From NCBI RefSeq assembly GCF_001682865.1, contig NZ_MAQX01000033.1, positions 62,001-126,000 on the forward strand: a DNA stretch of 64,000 nucleotides, in the 5' to 3' direction. Numbering within the stretch: position 1 is the first letter of the stretch; every line of letters begins with the position of its first letter. Both the position numbers and the translations under genes were made by a program. Under the pieces are notes generated by a model, which was not told the DNA's origin, searched no databases, and was given only the letters and a program-made list of their open reading frames with translations. Origin of the DNA: Bacillus sp. FJAT-26390. GTDB taxonomy: Bacteria > Bacillota > Bacilli > Paenibacillales > Paenibacillaceae. This document shows positions 26,237-34,147 of the stretch, piece after piece.

Positions 26237-26254
26237 CTTTCCGCATGCGGAAAG
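26237..26254 (-). repeat. Perfect 18-base palindrome in argC leader
   Basis: The sequence CTTTCCGCATGCGGAAAG reads identically on both strands. In RNA it would give a 7-base stem with a CAUG loop, about 66 bases after the predicted transcription start. It could be a protein site or an mRNA hairpin; no T-run follows, so it is not an obvious terminator. Confidence 0.5.
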
Positions 26255-26321
26255 CTTGACTTCTTTCACAACTAATAATTGTACAACATTCGGCAGTTGA
26301 TGGAAATACGCACATTGTTTC

Positions 26322-26353
26322 GTATTATTATACATTCGAATTCATAATAATAC
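26322..26353. promoter_or_regulatory. Palindromic operator over the argC promoter, probable ArgR/AhrC site
   Basis: A 32-base near-perfect palindrome centred on TTCGAA; only 2 positions per half fail to match. Read on the minus strand its core is TATGAATTCGAATGTATA, which resembles the ARG-box pattern of two TGAAT half-sites spaced by four bases. It covers the spacer and -10 of the arg promoter, so binding would block RNA polymerase. The regulator gene itself is not in the window. Confidence 0.65.
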
Positions 26354-26355
26354 AA
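26327..26355 (-). promoter_or_regulatory. sigma-A promoter of argCJBDFGH
   Basis: Minus-strand TTGTAT (26350-26355), an exact 17-base spacer, and a perfect TATAAT (26327-26332). The predicted start is near 26320. Confidence 0.75.
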
Positions 26356-26439
26356 CGAACAAATGAAGCGATTATATGAACAAAAATGCCCAATTTCATG
26401 CGCCGGAACATGGCTCCGCTCGCCGCGTTTATGTAACAT

Positions 26440-26490
26440 AAAAAAGAGCCTATGAGCTTGCTCCCGCAGCTGTTCATAGACTCTTTTTTT
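26440..26490 (-). terminator. Terminator of the YitT-family gene
   Basis: AAAAAAGAG...CTATGA and TCATAG...CTCTTTTTTT pair across an 18-base loop, with a long T-run on either strand. It lies 18 bases beyond the stop codon of the YitT-family gene. Confidence 0.8.
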
Positions 26491-26507
26491 GAGGGAGGCA
26501 GCGGTGT

Positions 26508-27395
26508 TTATCCGTTCTCCAGCTTAAACCCTTGCCCGAGCACCTCTGCCGTATTGCTTATGATAACAAAAGCGCCAGGGTCGATCGCTCGCACAAGCTG
26601 CTTCAGCTTCGGCACCTCATTTTGCCCAACGACTACCATCAGCACCGTGCGCCCAGCTCCCGTGTATCCACCGTGGCCGTCGAGCCTCGTCAACCCCCGG
26701 TCCAAATCATTCAGAATCGATTCGGCAACAGCCTCGGATTGGTCGCTGATAATAAAGGCCACCTTAGAAAGCTGAAGGCCGCTTTGCACAAAATCAATCG
26801 TCTTGCTCGTTACGAACAATCCAATCAGCGCGTACAGCGCCACCTCAGGCGAAATAATGATACCCGCTGCAATGATGACGCATCCGTCAAAGCATACAAT
26901 GGCAAGGCTAAGCGGAAGCCCGGTATATCGGTGCAGGATTTGAGCCGCCAAATCGAGTCCGCCAGTAGACGCGCCTCCTCGAAAAACCAGGCCAAGTCCG
27001 AGCCCCACTCCAATACCGCCGTAAATGGCTGCCAGAAGCGGATTATCGGTTGGCGAGGACACATGGCTTGTCAGCAGCACGAACAGCGGCAAAATGACCG
27101 AGCCCAGCGCTGTTTTGACCGCAAACCGTTTACCAAGCAGCCATAGGCCTGCGATAAACAGCGGAATATTGATAGCCCATTGCGTTATCGCCGGCATAAC
27201 GCCTGCCACTCTCTGCACGAGAATGGACACGCCGGATACGCCGCCCGAAGCGATTCCATTCGGCACCATGAACATATTGAAGCTTATCGCTACAATAATC
27301 GACCCTATCAGCAGCTGGACAATGCTCCAAACCGACTGAGCCCGCGGGCTTAAGCTTCGTCCGCCTTTTCTCCGTTTCACTGCGCCTTCATTCAT
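26508..27395 (-). CDS. YitT/DUF161-DUF2179 family membrane protein (YvjA position)
   Basis: Membrane protein of 295 residues: an Arg/Lys-rich cytoplasmic start, five or six hydrophobic helices (about 27-190), then a soluble DUF2179 domain (about 210-295) with the typical GRGLTRLDGHGGYTGAGR motif. Family members are conserved in Bacillota and their transport activity is not established. B. subtilis has a member of the same family, YvjA, next to prfB, matching this position. AAGGAG precedes the ATG. It is transcribed alone between two terminators. Confidence 0.85.
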   Translation of the reverse strand: MNEGAVKRRKGGRSLSPRAQSVWSIVQLLIGSIIVAISFNMFMVPNGIASGGVSGVSILVQRVAGVMPAITQWAINIPLFIAGLWLLGKRFAVKTALGSVILPLFVLLTSHVSSPTDNPLLAAIYGGIGVGLGLGLVFRGGASTGGLDLAAQILHRYTGLPLSLAIVCFDGCVIIAAGIIISPEVALYALIGLFVTSKTIDFVQSGLQLSKVAFIISDQSEAVAESILNDLDRGLTRLDGHGGYTGAGRTVLMVVVGQNEVPKLKQLVRAIDPGAFVIISNTAEVLGQGFKLENG

Positions 27396-27433
27396 GCCCC
27401 TTCAATCTCCTTGCAAGCCGATTTTCGCAAAAA

Positions 27434-27469
27434 GAAGAGCTCCACACATTGGCTGTGTCGGAACTCTTC
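27434..27469 (-). terminator. Terminator of prfB
   Basis: Minus-strand GAAGAG-TTCC-ACACA pairs with TGTGT-GGA-CTCTTC, followed by TTTTT. It lies between prfB and the YitT-family gene. Confidence 0.75.
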
Positions 27470-27483
27470 CCTCTTTCTATACA

Positions 27484-28591
27484 TTAATCATGACGAATCT
27501 GGTGGCGCAAATAACCGTCGATAAAAGCGTCGATATCGCCATCCATAACCGCGCCGACATTTCCGGTCTCGACCGATGTACGGTGATCCTTCACCATGCT
27601 GTACGGATGGAAAACGTAGGAGCGAATCTGGCTGCCCCAAGCAATCTCGGATTGCTCGCCGCGAATTTCCGCCAAATGCTTGATCTGCTCCTCGATCTTT
27701 CTCTCATACAGCTTGGAACGAAGCATCTTCATGGCCCGCTCGCGGTTCTGAATTTGCGAACGCTCCTGCTGGCAAGCGACTACGATTCCCGATGGAATAT
27801 GCGTAATCCGGATGGCTGACTCCGTCTTGTTGACGTGCTGGCCGCCCGCTCCGCTCGCCCGGTACGTATCCACCTTCAAATCCTCGGAGCGAATCTCAAT
27901 CTCGATGCTGTCGTCGATTTCCGGAACAACGTCACAGGAAGCAAACGACGTATGGCGGCGGCCGGCCGAATCGAACGGTGAAATACGAACAAGCCGGTGG
28001 ACGCCCTTCTCCGCTTTCAAATAGCCGTAAGCATTATAGCCTTTGACCAAAATAGTCACGCTTTTGATGCCCGCCTCATCGCCTGGCAAGTAGTCAAGCA
28101 GCTCAACCTTGAAGCCGCTCTTCTCCGCCCAGCGCGTATACATCCGGTACAGCATGAGGCCCCAGTCTTGCGACTCCGTGCCGCCAGCGCCAGGATGCAG
28201 CTCGAGAATCGCGTTCAGCTTATCGTAAGGCTGATTAAGGAGCAGTTGAAGCTCAAAATCGCTAACCTTACGCAGCAGCTTGGCAACGCCGCTCACGACA
28301 TCCGCCGCAAGCGACTCGTCGCTCTCCTCTTCCGCCAGCTCCAGCATCATCTGCAGCTCTTCTTGCTCGCTGTTCAGTCCGTCGTAATGGTCAACGACCG
28401 ACTTTACCGCATTGAGCTCCGAAATGACGCTTTGCGCTTTCTCGTTATCATCCCAGAAATCAGGCATCGTCATCTTCTCTTCGAAATTCGCAATAATCTC
28501 CTGCTTAAGATCTAAGTCAAAGAGACCCCCTGAGCTCTTGGAGCCGCTTGGCCATTTCACGCAGGTCTTGTTTAACCGTTATGTCTATCAT
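27484..28591 (-). CDS. prfB: Peptide chain release factor 2, made by programmed +1 frameshift
   Basis: Terminates translation at UGA and UAA. The coding sequence is split: 24 codons from ATG 28591 (MIDITVKQDLREMAKRLQEL) end at an in-frame TGA at 28517-28519, and the remaining 344 codons lie in the +1 frame, giving about 368 residues, the normal RF2 length. The codon-recognition motif SPF (RISPFDSAG) and the catalytic GGQ (SGAGGQHVNKTES) are present; SPF identifies RF2 rather than RF1. GAGGTGA lies 10 bases before the ATG. The frame is autoregulated: scarce RF2 lets ribosomes shift at the TGA. Confidence 0.96.
28516..28531 (-). promoter_or_regulatory. prfB: prfB programmed frameshift site
   Basis: Minus strand reads AGGGGG, then TCT, then CTT TGA C. 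This is the canonical arrangement: an internal Shine-Dalgarno three bases before the slippery CTT and a UGA with the weak C context. Skipping one T (28519) joins Leu24 to Asp25. Confidence 0.95.
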
Positions 28592-28659
28592 AGCTTCAGC
28601 TTCACCTCAAAATATTACTTCAATGCCTTACCGTATGCTGCGGCGTTTAACGCTGTTCC

Positions 28660-31167
28660 TTACTTGCCGTGGCATTGCTTATACTTTTTGCCGCTTCCGC
28701 AAGGACATGCATCGTTGCGCCCTACGCGCTCTTCGCGCTTAGCCGGACGCTTCTCAACCGCTTCTCCGCCGCCGCTTGTCGTAGTCGTTTGGCCCTGAGC
28801 TACCTCTTGGCGCTCCAGGTTGCTCTCTACGCGAGCCTTCATAATGTATCTCGCAACTTCCTCTTGAATGCTCTCGATCATTTCCTTGAACATCTCGAAG
28901 CCTTCAAATTGATATTCGCGAAGCGGATCTGTACCGCCGTATGCGCGCAAGTGGATACCTTGACGAAGCTGATCCATGGCATCGATGTGATCCATCCACT
29001 TGCTGTCTACCGCACGGAGCACAACAACCTTCTCGAACTCACGCATCGTGTCCGCGCCAAGCTCTTCTTCACGCTCATCATAAGAAGCAACGACCTCATC
29101 ATAAATATAGTCGATGATCTCTTCTTTCTCTTTGCCCCAAATTTCTTCTTTGGTCAAGGAGCCTTCTTGCAGGAAGGTAGCATGCGCAAAATCAACGATC
29201 GCTTGAAGATCCCACTCTTCCGGAATATCCTCCGAGCAGTGTGCTTCAACGATGCGATCAATGACCGGCTTGATCATATCCATAACTTCCTGGCGAATAT
29301 TTTCGGAACCAAGAATATCGCGGCGCTGTTTATAAATAACCTCGCGCTGCTGGTTCATTACGTCATCATATTGCAAAACAACTTTCCGAATGTCGAAGTT
29401 GTTGCCCTCAACACGCTTCTGTGCCGATTCGATCGCTCTTGAAATCATCCGGCTCTCGATCGGTTGATCCTCATCTAGTCCTAGCTTGTCCATCATGCCC
29501 ATAATATTTTCAGAACCGAAGCGGCGCATCAGCTCATCCTCAAGCGATAGATAAAACTGTGAGGAGCCTGGGTCGCCTTGACGTCCGGCACGACCGCGCA
29601 GCTGATTATCGATCCGACGGCTTTCATGGCGCTCCGTACCAATAATATGCAAACCGCCAAGATCAGCAACCTCGTCGCCCAGCAAAATATCGGTACCGCG
29701 TCCAGCCATGTTCGTTGCAATCGTCACCGAGCCTGCTTGTCCCGCTCGGGAGATAATTTCTGCTTCCTCCGCATGGAACTTCGCGTTCAGGACCTTATGC
29801 GTCACGCCCCTGCGTTTGAGCATGTCCGATAGCTTCTCGGAATTTTCGATGGAAATCGTACCGACAAGGACCGGTTGGTTTTTGCTGTGGCGCTCGACGA
29901 TTTCTTCAACGACCGCTTTAAATTTACCCATTTCGGATTTGTAGACCACGTCTGCGATATCCTTACGGATCATCGAGCGGTTTGTAGGCACTTGAATAAC
30001 ATCAAGACCATAAATACGCTTGAACTCTTCTTCCTCCGTCTTCGCCGTACCGGTCATGCCTGCCAGCTTGCGATACATGCGGAAATAGTTCTGGAACGTA
30101 ATCGTCGCAAGAGTCATGCTCTCGTTTTGAACTTCCAGCTGCTCCTTCGCTTCAATTGCTTGGTGCAACCCGTCGCTGTAACGGCGTCCCGACATGAGAC
30201 GACCCGTGAACTCATCGACAATAACAACCTCATCTTCCTCAACCACGTAATCCACGTCGCGCTTCATAATAAAGTTCGCTTTCAGCGCTTGCTGAATATG
30301 GTGGTTAAGCGTGACATTCGCATGGTCGAATAGATTCTCGATCGAGAATGCCTTCTCCGTTTTCTCAACGCCTGATTCCGTCAGCATAACGCTGCGCAGC
30401 TTGATATCAATCGTGAAGTCCTCTTCGGGCTTCAAACGGCTAATAAAGCGGTCTGCGGCAAAATAGAGCTCAGTCGACTTAGCAGCTTGTCCGGAAATAA
30501 TAAGCGGCGTCCGCGCTTCATCGACTAGAATGGAATCCACCTCATCGATGATTGCAAAATAAAGCGGACGCTGTACCATTTGTTCCTTGTAAAGCACCAT
30601 GTTGTCACGCAAATAATCGAAGCCGAATTCATTATTTGTACCGTACGTAATATCGCAAGCATAAGCCTCTTGCTTCTCGTCATGCGACAAGCCATGCAAA
30701 TTACAGCCGACAGTCATGCCTAGGAAGCCGTAAAGCTGTCCCATCAGCTCGCTATCACGCTGTGCCAAGTAGTTATTGACCGTAATAACATGAACGCCTT
30801 TGCCAAGCAATGCGTTCAAATAAACCGGAAGCGTCGCAACGAGCGTCTTACCTTCACCCGTTCTCATCTCCGCAATCTTTCCTTCATGCAGAACCATACC
30901 GCCAAGAAGCTGTACGTCAAAATGACGCATGCCAAGCGTACGCTTGGATGCTTCCCTTACGGTTGCAAAAGCTTCAGGAAGAATTTGATCGAGCGTTTCT
31001 CCCTTTTCAATTCTTGCTCTGAATTCTTCCGTTTTCGCGCGCAGCGCTTCATCGGACAAAGCCGTGAACTTCGACTCTATCGCATTTACCTCATCTACCG
31101 TCCGTTGGAGCCGTTTTACCTCGCGCTCGTTATGGTCACCAAATATCTTTTTCACTAGTCCGAGCAT
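28660..31167 (-). CDS. secA: Preprotein translocase ATPase SecA
   Basis: Motor of the general secretion pathway at the SecYEG channel, essential for export of the surface proteins in this window. 835 residues, typical for Bacillota. Walker A MRTGEGKTLVA is near residue 103, the DEAD-like IIDEVDSILVDEARTP near 207, and GRGTDILLGDEV near 492. The C-terminal zinc/SecB-binding motif CPCGSGKKYKQCH closes the protein. It sits between hpf and prfB as in B. subtilis. Confidence 0.98.
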   Translation of the reverse strand: MLGLVKKIFGDHNEREVKRLQRTVDEVNAIESKFTALSDEALRAKTEEFRARIEKGETLDQILPEAFATVREASKRTLGMRHFDVQLLGGMVLHEGKIAEMRTGEGKTLVATLPVYLNALLGKGVHVITVNNYLAQRDSELMGQLYGFLGMTVGCNLHGLSHDEKQEAYACDITYGTNNEFGFDYLRDNMVLYKEQMVQRPLYFAIIDEVDSILVDEARTPLIISGQAAKSTELYFAADRFISRLKPEEDFTIDIKLRSVMLTESGVEKTEKAFSIENLFDHANVTLNHHIQQALKANFIMKRDVDYVVEEDEVVIVDEFTGRLMSGRRYSDGLHQAIEAKEQLEVQNESMTLATITFQNYFRMYRKLAGMTGTAKTEEEEFKRIYGLDVIQVPTNRSMIRKDIADVVYKSEMGKFKAVVEEIVERHSKNQPVLVGTISIENSEKLSDMLKRRGVTHKVLNAKFHAEEAEIISRAGQAGSVTIATNMAGRGTDILLGDEVADLGGLHIIGTERHESRRIDNQLRGRAGRQGDPGSSQFYLSLEDELMRRFGSENIMGMMDKLGLDEDQPIESRMISRAIESAQKRVEGNNFDIRKVVLQYDDVMNQQREVIYKQRRDILGSENIRQEVMDMIKPVIDRIVEAHCSEDIPEEWDLQAIVDFAHATFLQEGSLTKEEIWGKEKEEIIDYIYDEVVASYDEREEELGADTMREFEKVVVLRAVDSKWMDHIDAMDQLRQGIHLRAYGGTDPLREYQFEGFEMFKEMIESIQEEVARYIMKARVESNLERQEVAQGQTTTTSGGGEAVEKRPAKREERVGRNDACPCGSGKKYKQCHGK

Positions 31168-31204
31168 GGAATTCCCCTTTCGTAATGACGCCTCTTTGCA
31201 TTAA

Positions 31205-31233
31205 ATTGTATCAGTTTGTCGACACCGCCGCAA
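31205..31233 (-). promoter_or_regulatory. Candidate secA promoter
   Basis: Minus-strand TTGCGG (31228-31233), 17-base spacer, TACAAT (31205-31210) with a TG extension. It lies between the hpf terminator and the secA start, leaving a leader of about 30 bases. Confidence 0.6.
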
Positions 31234-31251
31234 CGAAGATGATTGGAAAAG

Positions 31252-31290
31252 AAAAAGCCTCTCTCCAAAAAGGAGAAAAGGCTCTTCGTT
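31252..31290 (-). terminator. Terminator of hpf
   Basis: Imperfect stem (AGCCT, CTCC with GGAG, AGGCT) around an A-rich loop, followed on the minus strand by TTTTTC. It separates hpf from the secA promoter. Confidence 0.6.
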
Positions 31291-31306
31291 TTAAGTATAA
31301 TTGCTG

Positions 31307-31852
31307 CTAGCCCTGCTCGATTAAGCCGTATTTTCCATCATTGCGTCTGTATACAACACTCACTTCTTTGTTGTCTACATTCGAGAATACGAAGAAGTTA
31401 TGTCCAACCATATTCATTTGCAAAATCGCTTCTTCCACGTCCATCGGCTTCAGATCAAAGCGTTTGGTACGTACAAGCTCCAGATCATCCTCTTCCTCCA
31501 GAACGCCCACTGCTGAGCCTTCTTCCCTGAATAAGGCGCGTACGCCGCTGCCTTGGCGGAACTTGCGATTTACTTTAGTTTTATGCTTACGTATTTGTCG
31601 TTCGAGTTTGTCCGCAACAACATCAATCGATGCGTACATGTCCTCGCTTTTCTCCTCGGCTCTTAGCATGACACCGGTGAGCGGAATGGTCACCTCTACT
31701 GCATGTTTCCCTTTGGTGACGGATAGTGTTACGTTAATATCGGAGGTGATTGGTGCTTCGAAATATTTATCCAATCGGCTGAGTTTCTTTTCGACGTAGT
31801 CTCTCAATGCGTCTGTCACTTGAAAGTGTTGACCTCGAATGTTGTAGTTCAT
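31307..31852 (-). CDS. hpf: Ribosome hibernation-promoting factor, long form
   Basis: Binds the 30S decoding channel and dimerises ribosomes into inactive 100S particles in stationary phase. 181 residues: an N-terminal RaiA/HPF domain (about 1-100, with basic residues in QIRKHKTKVNRKF) and the C-terminal dimerisation domain of long HPFs (about 120-181, with VRTKRFDLKPMDVEEAILQM). It is a single-gene unit with its own promoter and terminator; the B. subtilis counterpart, YvyD, is under stress control. GGAGG lies ahead of the ATG. Confidence 0.95.
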   Translation of the reverse strand: MNYNIRGQHFQVTDALRDYVEKKLSRLDKYFEAPITSDINVTLSVTKGKHAVEVTIPLTGVMLRAEEKSEDMYASIDVVADKLERQIRKHKTKVNRKFRQGSGVRALFREEGSAVGVLEEEDDLELVRTKRFDLKPMDVEEAILQMNMVGHNFFVFSNVDNKEVSVVYRRNDGKYGLIEQG

Positions 31853-31878
31853 GGGGAACTCCTCCTTTACATGGCCTT

Positions 31879-31907
31879 ATTATAACATATGTAAGCGTTC
31901 GAATCAA
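31879..31907 (-). promoter_or_regulatory. Candidate hpf promoter
   Basis: Minus-strand TTGATT (31902-31907), 17-base spacer, TATAAT (31879-31884) preceded by TGT. This is a sigma-A type; I did not find a clear sigma-B or sigma-H motif. Confidence 0.6.
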
Positions 31908-32054
31908 AAGAGTTTTTGTTTTATTTCGAATTTTCAGATAAATAATGCTATAGAACTAATAGAATTGTCACAATTAAGATACATACTCCGTTGGGCTCGT
32001 CAAAACGCCGGGATTCCGTTAATTAGCTGCGACCCGTTTGTTAGCGCGGACAAC

Positions 32055-32083
32055 AAAAAAAAGCCCCGGTTACCCGGAGCTTT
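32055..32083 (-). terminator. Terminator of the cold-shock gene
   Basis: Minus-strand AAGCTCCGGG pairs with CCGGGGCTT around a GTAA loop region and is followed by eight T. Confidence 0.8.
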
Positions 32084-32139
32084 GTGTAAGTTGCTTGTTT
32101 AGTGATCCAAATTATAAGGTGGCTGGATCAGCCGAATGA

Positions 32140-32337
32140 TTACAGTTTAACTACGTTAGCAGCTTGTGGACCACGAGCGCCTTCAACAATATCGAATTCG
32201 ACGGATTGGCCTTCTTCAAGAGTTTTGAAACCTTCAGTTTGGATAGCGGAGAAATGAACAAATACGTCGCCGCCTTGCTCAGTCTCGATAAATCCATAAC
32301 CTTTTTCTGCGTTAAACCATTTAACTTTACCTTGCAT
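32140..32337 (-). CDS. Cold-shock protein (CspA/CspB family)
   Basis: Single-stranded nucleic-acid-binding beta-barrel of 65 residues acting as an RNA chaperone. RNP1 KGYGFIE and RNP2 VFVHFSAI are intact, with KWFNAEKG at the start. ATG at 32337 follows AAGGGA at about 10 bases; TTG two codons earlier is an alternative. It has its own promoter and terminator. Which paralogue (cspB, cspC or cspD) cannot be told from sequence alone. Confidence 0.95.
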   Translation of the reverse strand: MQGKVKWFNAEKGYGFIETEQGGDVFVHFSAIQTEGFKTLEEGQSVEFDIVEGARGPQAANVVKL

Positions 32338-32399
32338 GTGCAAACATTCCCTTCATCTTCAAATACTGTGAGGCATCGCTTTGTATAACCCACAATTTG

Positions 32400-32429
32400 A
32401 CTATAACACCCACTTAACGGAATTGTCAA
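32400..32429 (-). promoter_or_regulatory. Promoter of the cold-shock gene
   Basis: Minus-strand perfect TTGACA (32424-32429), 18-base spacer, TATAGT (32400-32405). The predicted leader is about 55 bases, shorter than the long leaders of some cold-shock genes. Confidence 0.75.
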
Positions 32430-32503
32430 ACAATTTATTGTAAGCGAATACATTTGAGTGTTGGCGGGGTTTATGCTTGGCGATTCTTGTCGATAATCCA
32501 AAT

Positions 32504-32529
32504 AAAAAAGCCACCCAAGGGGTGACTTA
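32504..32529 (-). terminator. Terminator after fliS
   Basis: Minus-strand GTCACCC pairs with GGGTGGC around a 3-base loop, followed by TTTTTTATT. It ends the flaG-fliS transcript. Confidence 0.75.
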
Positions 32530-32575
32530 GCAATTAACTTCGTTATATCCAAAGTCACAAACCATGTCATTCAAA

Positions 32576-33001
32576 CTAGACGACCGTTGATTGAGTTTGT
32601 TTATAGTTGCTTCCATTCGATTGTCCAACTGCTTGATTGAACTCCTTGGCAGCTTGCATCCAAGTTTCTTTCAATTCAATCAAATGCGCTAACACCTCTT
32701 CAGCCGGCTCAGTATTTTTCTTCACATTAGCTTCAATAAGTCGCATATTGAAATAATCATATAGTTTCAGTAAATTTTCTGATATCGGATTGGAGCGATC
32801 AATTGTAATCGTAAACTCACTTATAATATCTTGTACCTTTATTAAACTCGTATTTGCATCTGAATAGCGTTGTTCTTTAATCGCTTCAATTCCTTGACGG
32901 CAAAACCGGATAGCACCATCGTAGAGCATAATAAGTAATTGTCCTGGAGTAGCTGTTTGAATGGTATTCTGAATATACTTATTACGTTGTTGAAGTTGCA
33001 T
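32576..33001 (-). CDS. fliS: Flagellar export chaperone FliS
   Basis: Binds the C-terminus of flagellin to stop premature polymerisation and to deliver it to the export gate. 141 residues, all helical, with the family start QRNKYIQNTIQTATPGQLL and LYDGAIRF near residue 27. GGAGG precedes the ATG. It is the last gene of the flagellin-filament group here. Confidence 0.95.
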   Translation of the reverse strand: MQLQQRNKYIQNTIQTATPGQLLIMLYDGAIRFCRQGIEAIKEQRYSDANTSLIKVQDIISEFTITIDRSNPISENLLKLYDYFNMRLIEANVKKNTEPAEEVLAHLIELKETWMQAAKEFNQAVGQSNGSNYKQTQSTVV

Positions 33002-33086
33002 TTTTTATCCTCCTATGAACTAAATTGCTGTTTAAGCCAATACTCGCGAGTTCATCTTAATAAGATCTATCTTATGAAACGTTGAA

Positions 33087-33500
33087 TTATCCTTTTTCGT
33101 CTATAAGTATCCCTGCCATCTCCCACAACTTAGCTACAAAATCCAAGTTTTTTTCTGGAGGGATTTCACGTATGACTTCTCCCGATGCACTATCTAGAAC
33201 TTTAACTGAAATGATATTTGTTTGCTTATGCACGGAGAACTCTAAGTTCGTGCTTTTGCCTTCCATGGCTTTAATCGCTCTATCGATTGCTTTAACTAGC
33301 TGCTCTTCGCTAATCGTAATATGCTCACCGCGAAGCTCTGCCTTTTTCAACTCGTCTTGTCTAGTAATTTTAGAAAGGTGTTGAGAATCACTCATTCCAA
33401 CAGAGCTTGATGACTCTACTCCGGAATTAACCGAATCGATACCCATAGCACTACGGTTCAGTGAGCTAATCACCCCTGTTGCTGGCACATTCGTGTTCAT
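33087..33500 (-). CDS. flaG: FlaG-family flagellar protein
   Basis: Protein of 137 residues with a low-complexity Ser/Asn-rich N-terminus (1 to about 45) and the conserved C-terminal FlaG domain (about 65-137), including LEFSVHKQTNIISVKVLD and the closing VIREIPPEK. FlaG influences filament length in several bacteria; its mechanism is not settled. It lies 85 bases before fliS, and a perfect sigma-D type -10 is just upstream. Confidence 0.9.
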   Translation of the reverse strand: MNTNVPATGVISSLNRSAMGIDSVNSGVESSSSVGMSDSQHLSKITRQDELKKAELRGEHITISEEQLVKAIDRAIKAMEGKSTNLEFSVHKQTNIISVKVLDSASGEVIREIPPEKNLDFVAKLWEMAGILIDEKG

Positions 33501-33538
33501 AACCTATCATTCCTTCCGCGTCGATAGTTCTAAAGTAT

Positions 33539-33567
33539 ATATCGGCTAGCCATCTTTTTTTTATTAG
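33539..33567 (-). promoter_or_regulatory. sigma-D type promoter of flaG-fliS
   Basis: Minus-strand GCCGATAT (33539-33546) is an exact sigma-D -10. The -35 is less clear: TAAA at 33560-33563 leaves 13 bases, CTAA at 33564-33567 leaves 17, against the usual 15. Confidence 0.65.
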
Positions 33568-33658
33568 ATGAGGACCTATATTTTGGAATGTTTCTTTTTC
33601 CTTTTTAGCTTTGGTCAACACCAATAAATCAGTTTGTATTCATAACACTATTTATATA

Positions 33659-33690
33659 ACAAAAAGGAGCTTCTTTAAAAAGAAGCCCTT
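33659..33690 (-). terminator. Terminator after the FliT-like gene
   Basis: Minus-strand GGGCTTCTT pairs with AAGAAGCTCC around an A/T loop and is followed by TTTTTG. It separates fliD-fliT from flaG-fliS. Confidence 0.65.
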
Positions 33691-33700
33691 AAGCAGTTGG

Positions 33701-34075
33701 TTATTTCTTTGTATCAAAAAAAGCACCATACGGAGAATAAGAATTTCCATAATCCCCGTATTGTTGATTTGCCGCTTTGCTTTTTTTAAGGTTAATAATT
33801 TCGGATTCCAGCTTCTTTTTCTTCTGGTCCATAATGGGAAAAATTCTTAGATCAATCTCATACGCCGGTTGTAGGCAGCTTTTTTTCTGAGAATCCGTAA
33901 ATGCTATACCCTGCGATAGTAGAATGGTTAGTGCATCAATATGCTCTTGTCGTTTGTCCAACAGCTCTATCCATTCTTCCGGTTCACTGTTTTCATCTAC
34001 TACTCTCTCCTCTAACGAGCGCGTAATATGCAAGAAGTCGTTAAGAAGAGATTCTAGAGAGGTATCCGTGTTCAT
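33701..34075 (-). CDS. FliT-like flagellar chaperone (uncertain)
   Basis: Small, mostly helical, charged protein of 124 residues, from ATG 34075 with GAAGGAGAGG ahead. N-terminal helices resemble FliT chaperones (SLLNDFLHITRSLEERV, then the aspartate/glutamine-rich EWIELLDKRQEHIDALTILL), and a lysine-rich helix precedes a Tyr/Gly-rich tail (QQYGDYGNSYSPYG). It sits immediately after fliD, whose cap protein FliT normally escorts. Similarity is at the level of position, size and helical character, so the role is inferred. Confidence 0.55.
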   Translation of the reverse strand: MNTDTSLESLLNDFLHITRSLEERVVDENSEPEEWIELLDKRQEHIDALTILLSQGIAFTDSQKKSCLQPAYEIDLRIFPIMDQKKKKLESEIINLKKSKAANQQYGDYGNSYSPYGAFFDTKK

Positions 34076-34147
34076 TATCGCCTCTCCTTCTACTTTACTA
34101 ATGTGTACACTAGCAGTAGCTTTTTTAGCCAACAATTTGATTATTCA

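Larger units (their letters stand above)
26158..26507. other. arg operon control region and YitT-gene terminator
   Basis: 350 bases without a gene. From right to left on the minus strand: the terminator of the YitT-family gene, the arg promoter with its palindromic operator, then a roughly 160-base leader that contains a perfect 18-base palindrome. I see no T-box or known arginine riboswitch. Confidence 0.6.

Noticed and set aside
26158..26321. T-box or arginine riboswitch in the argC leader
   Set aside because: No T-box sequence or terminator/antiterminator pair was visible; the palindromic operator explains regulation better.
32151..32570. 139-codon minus-strand ORF overlapping the cold-shock gene
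   Set aside because: It runs through the fliS terminator, the cold-shock promoter and the cold-shock gene in another frame.
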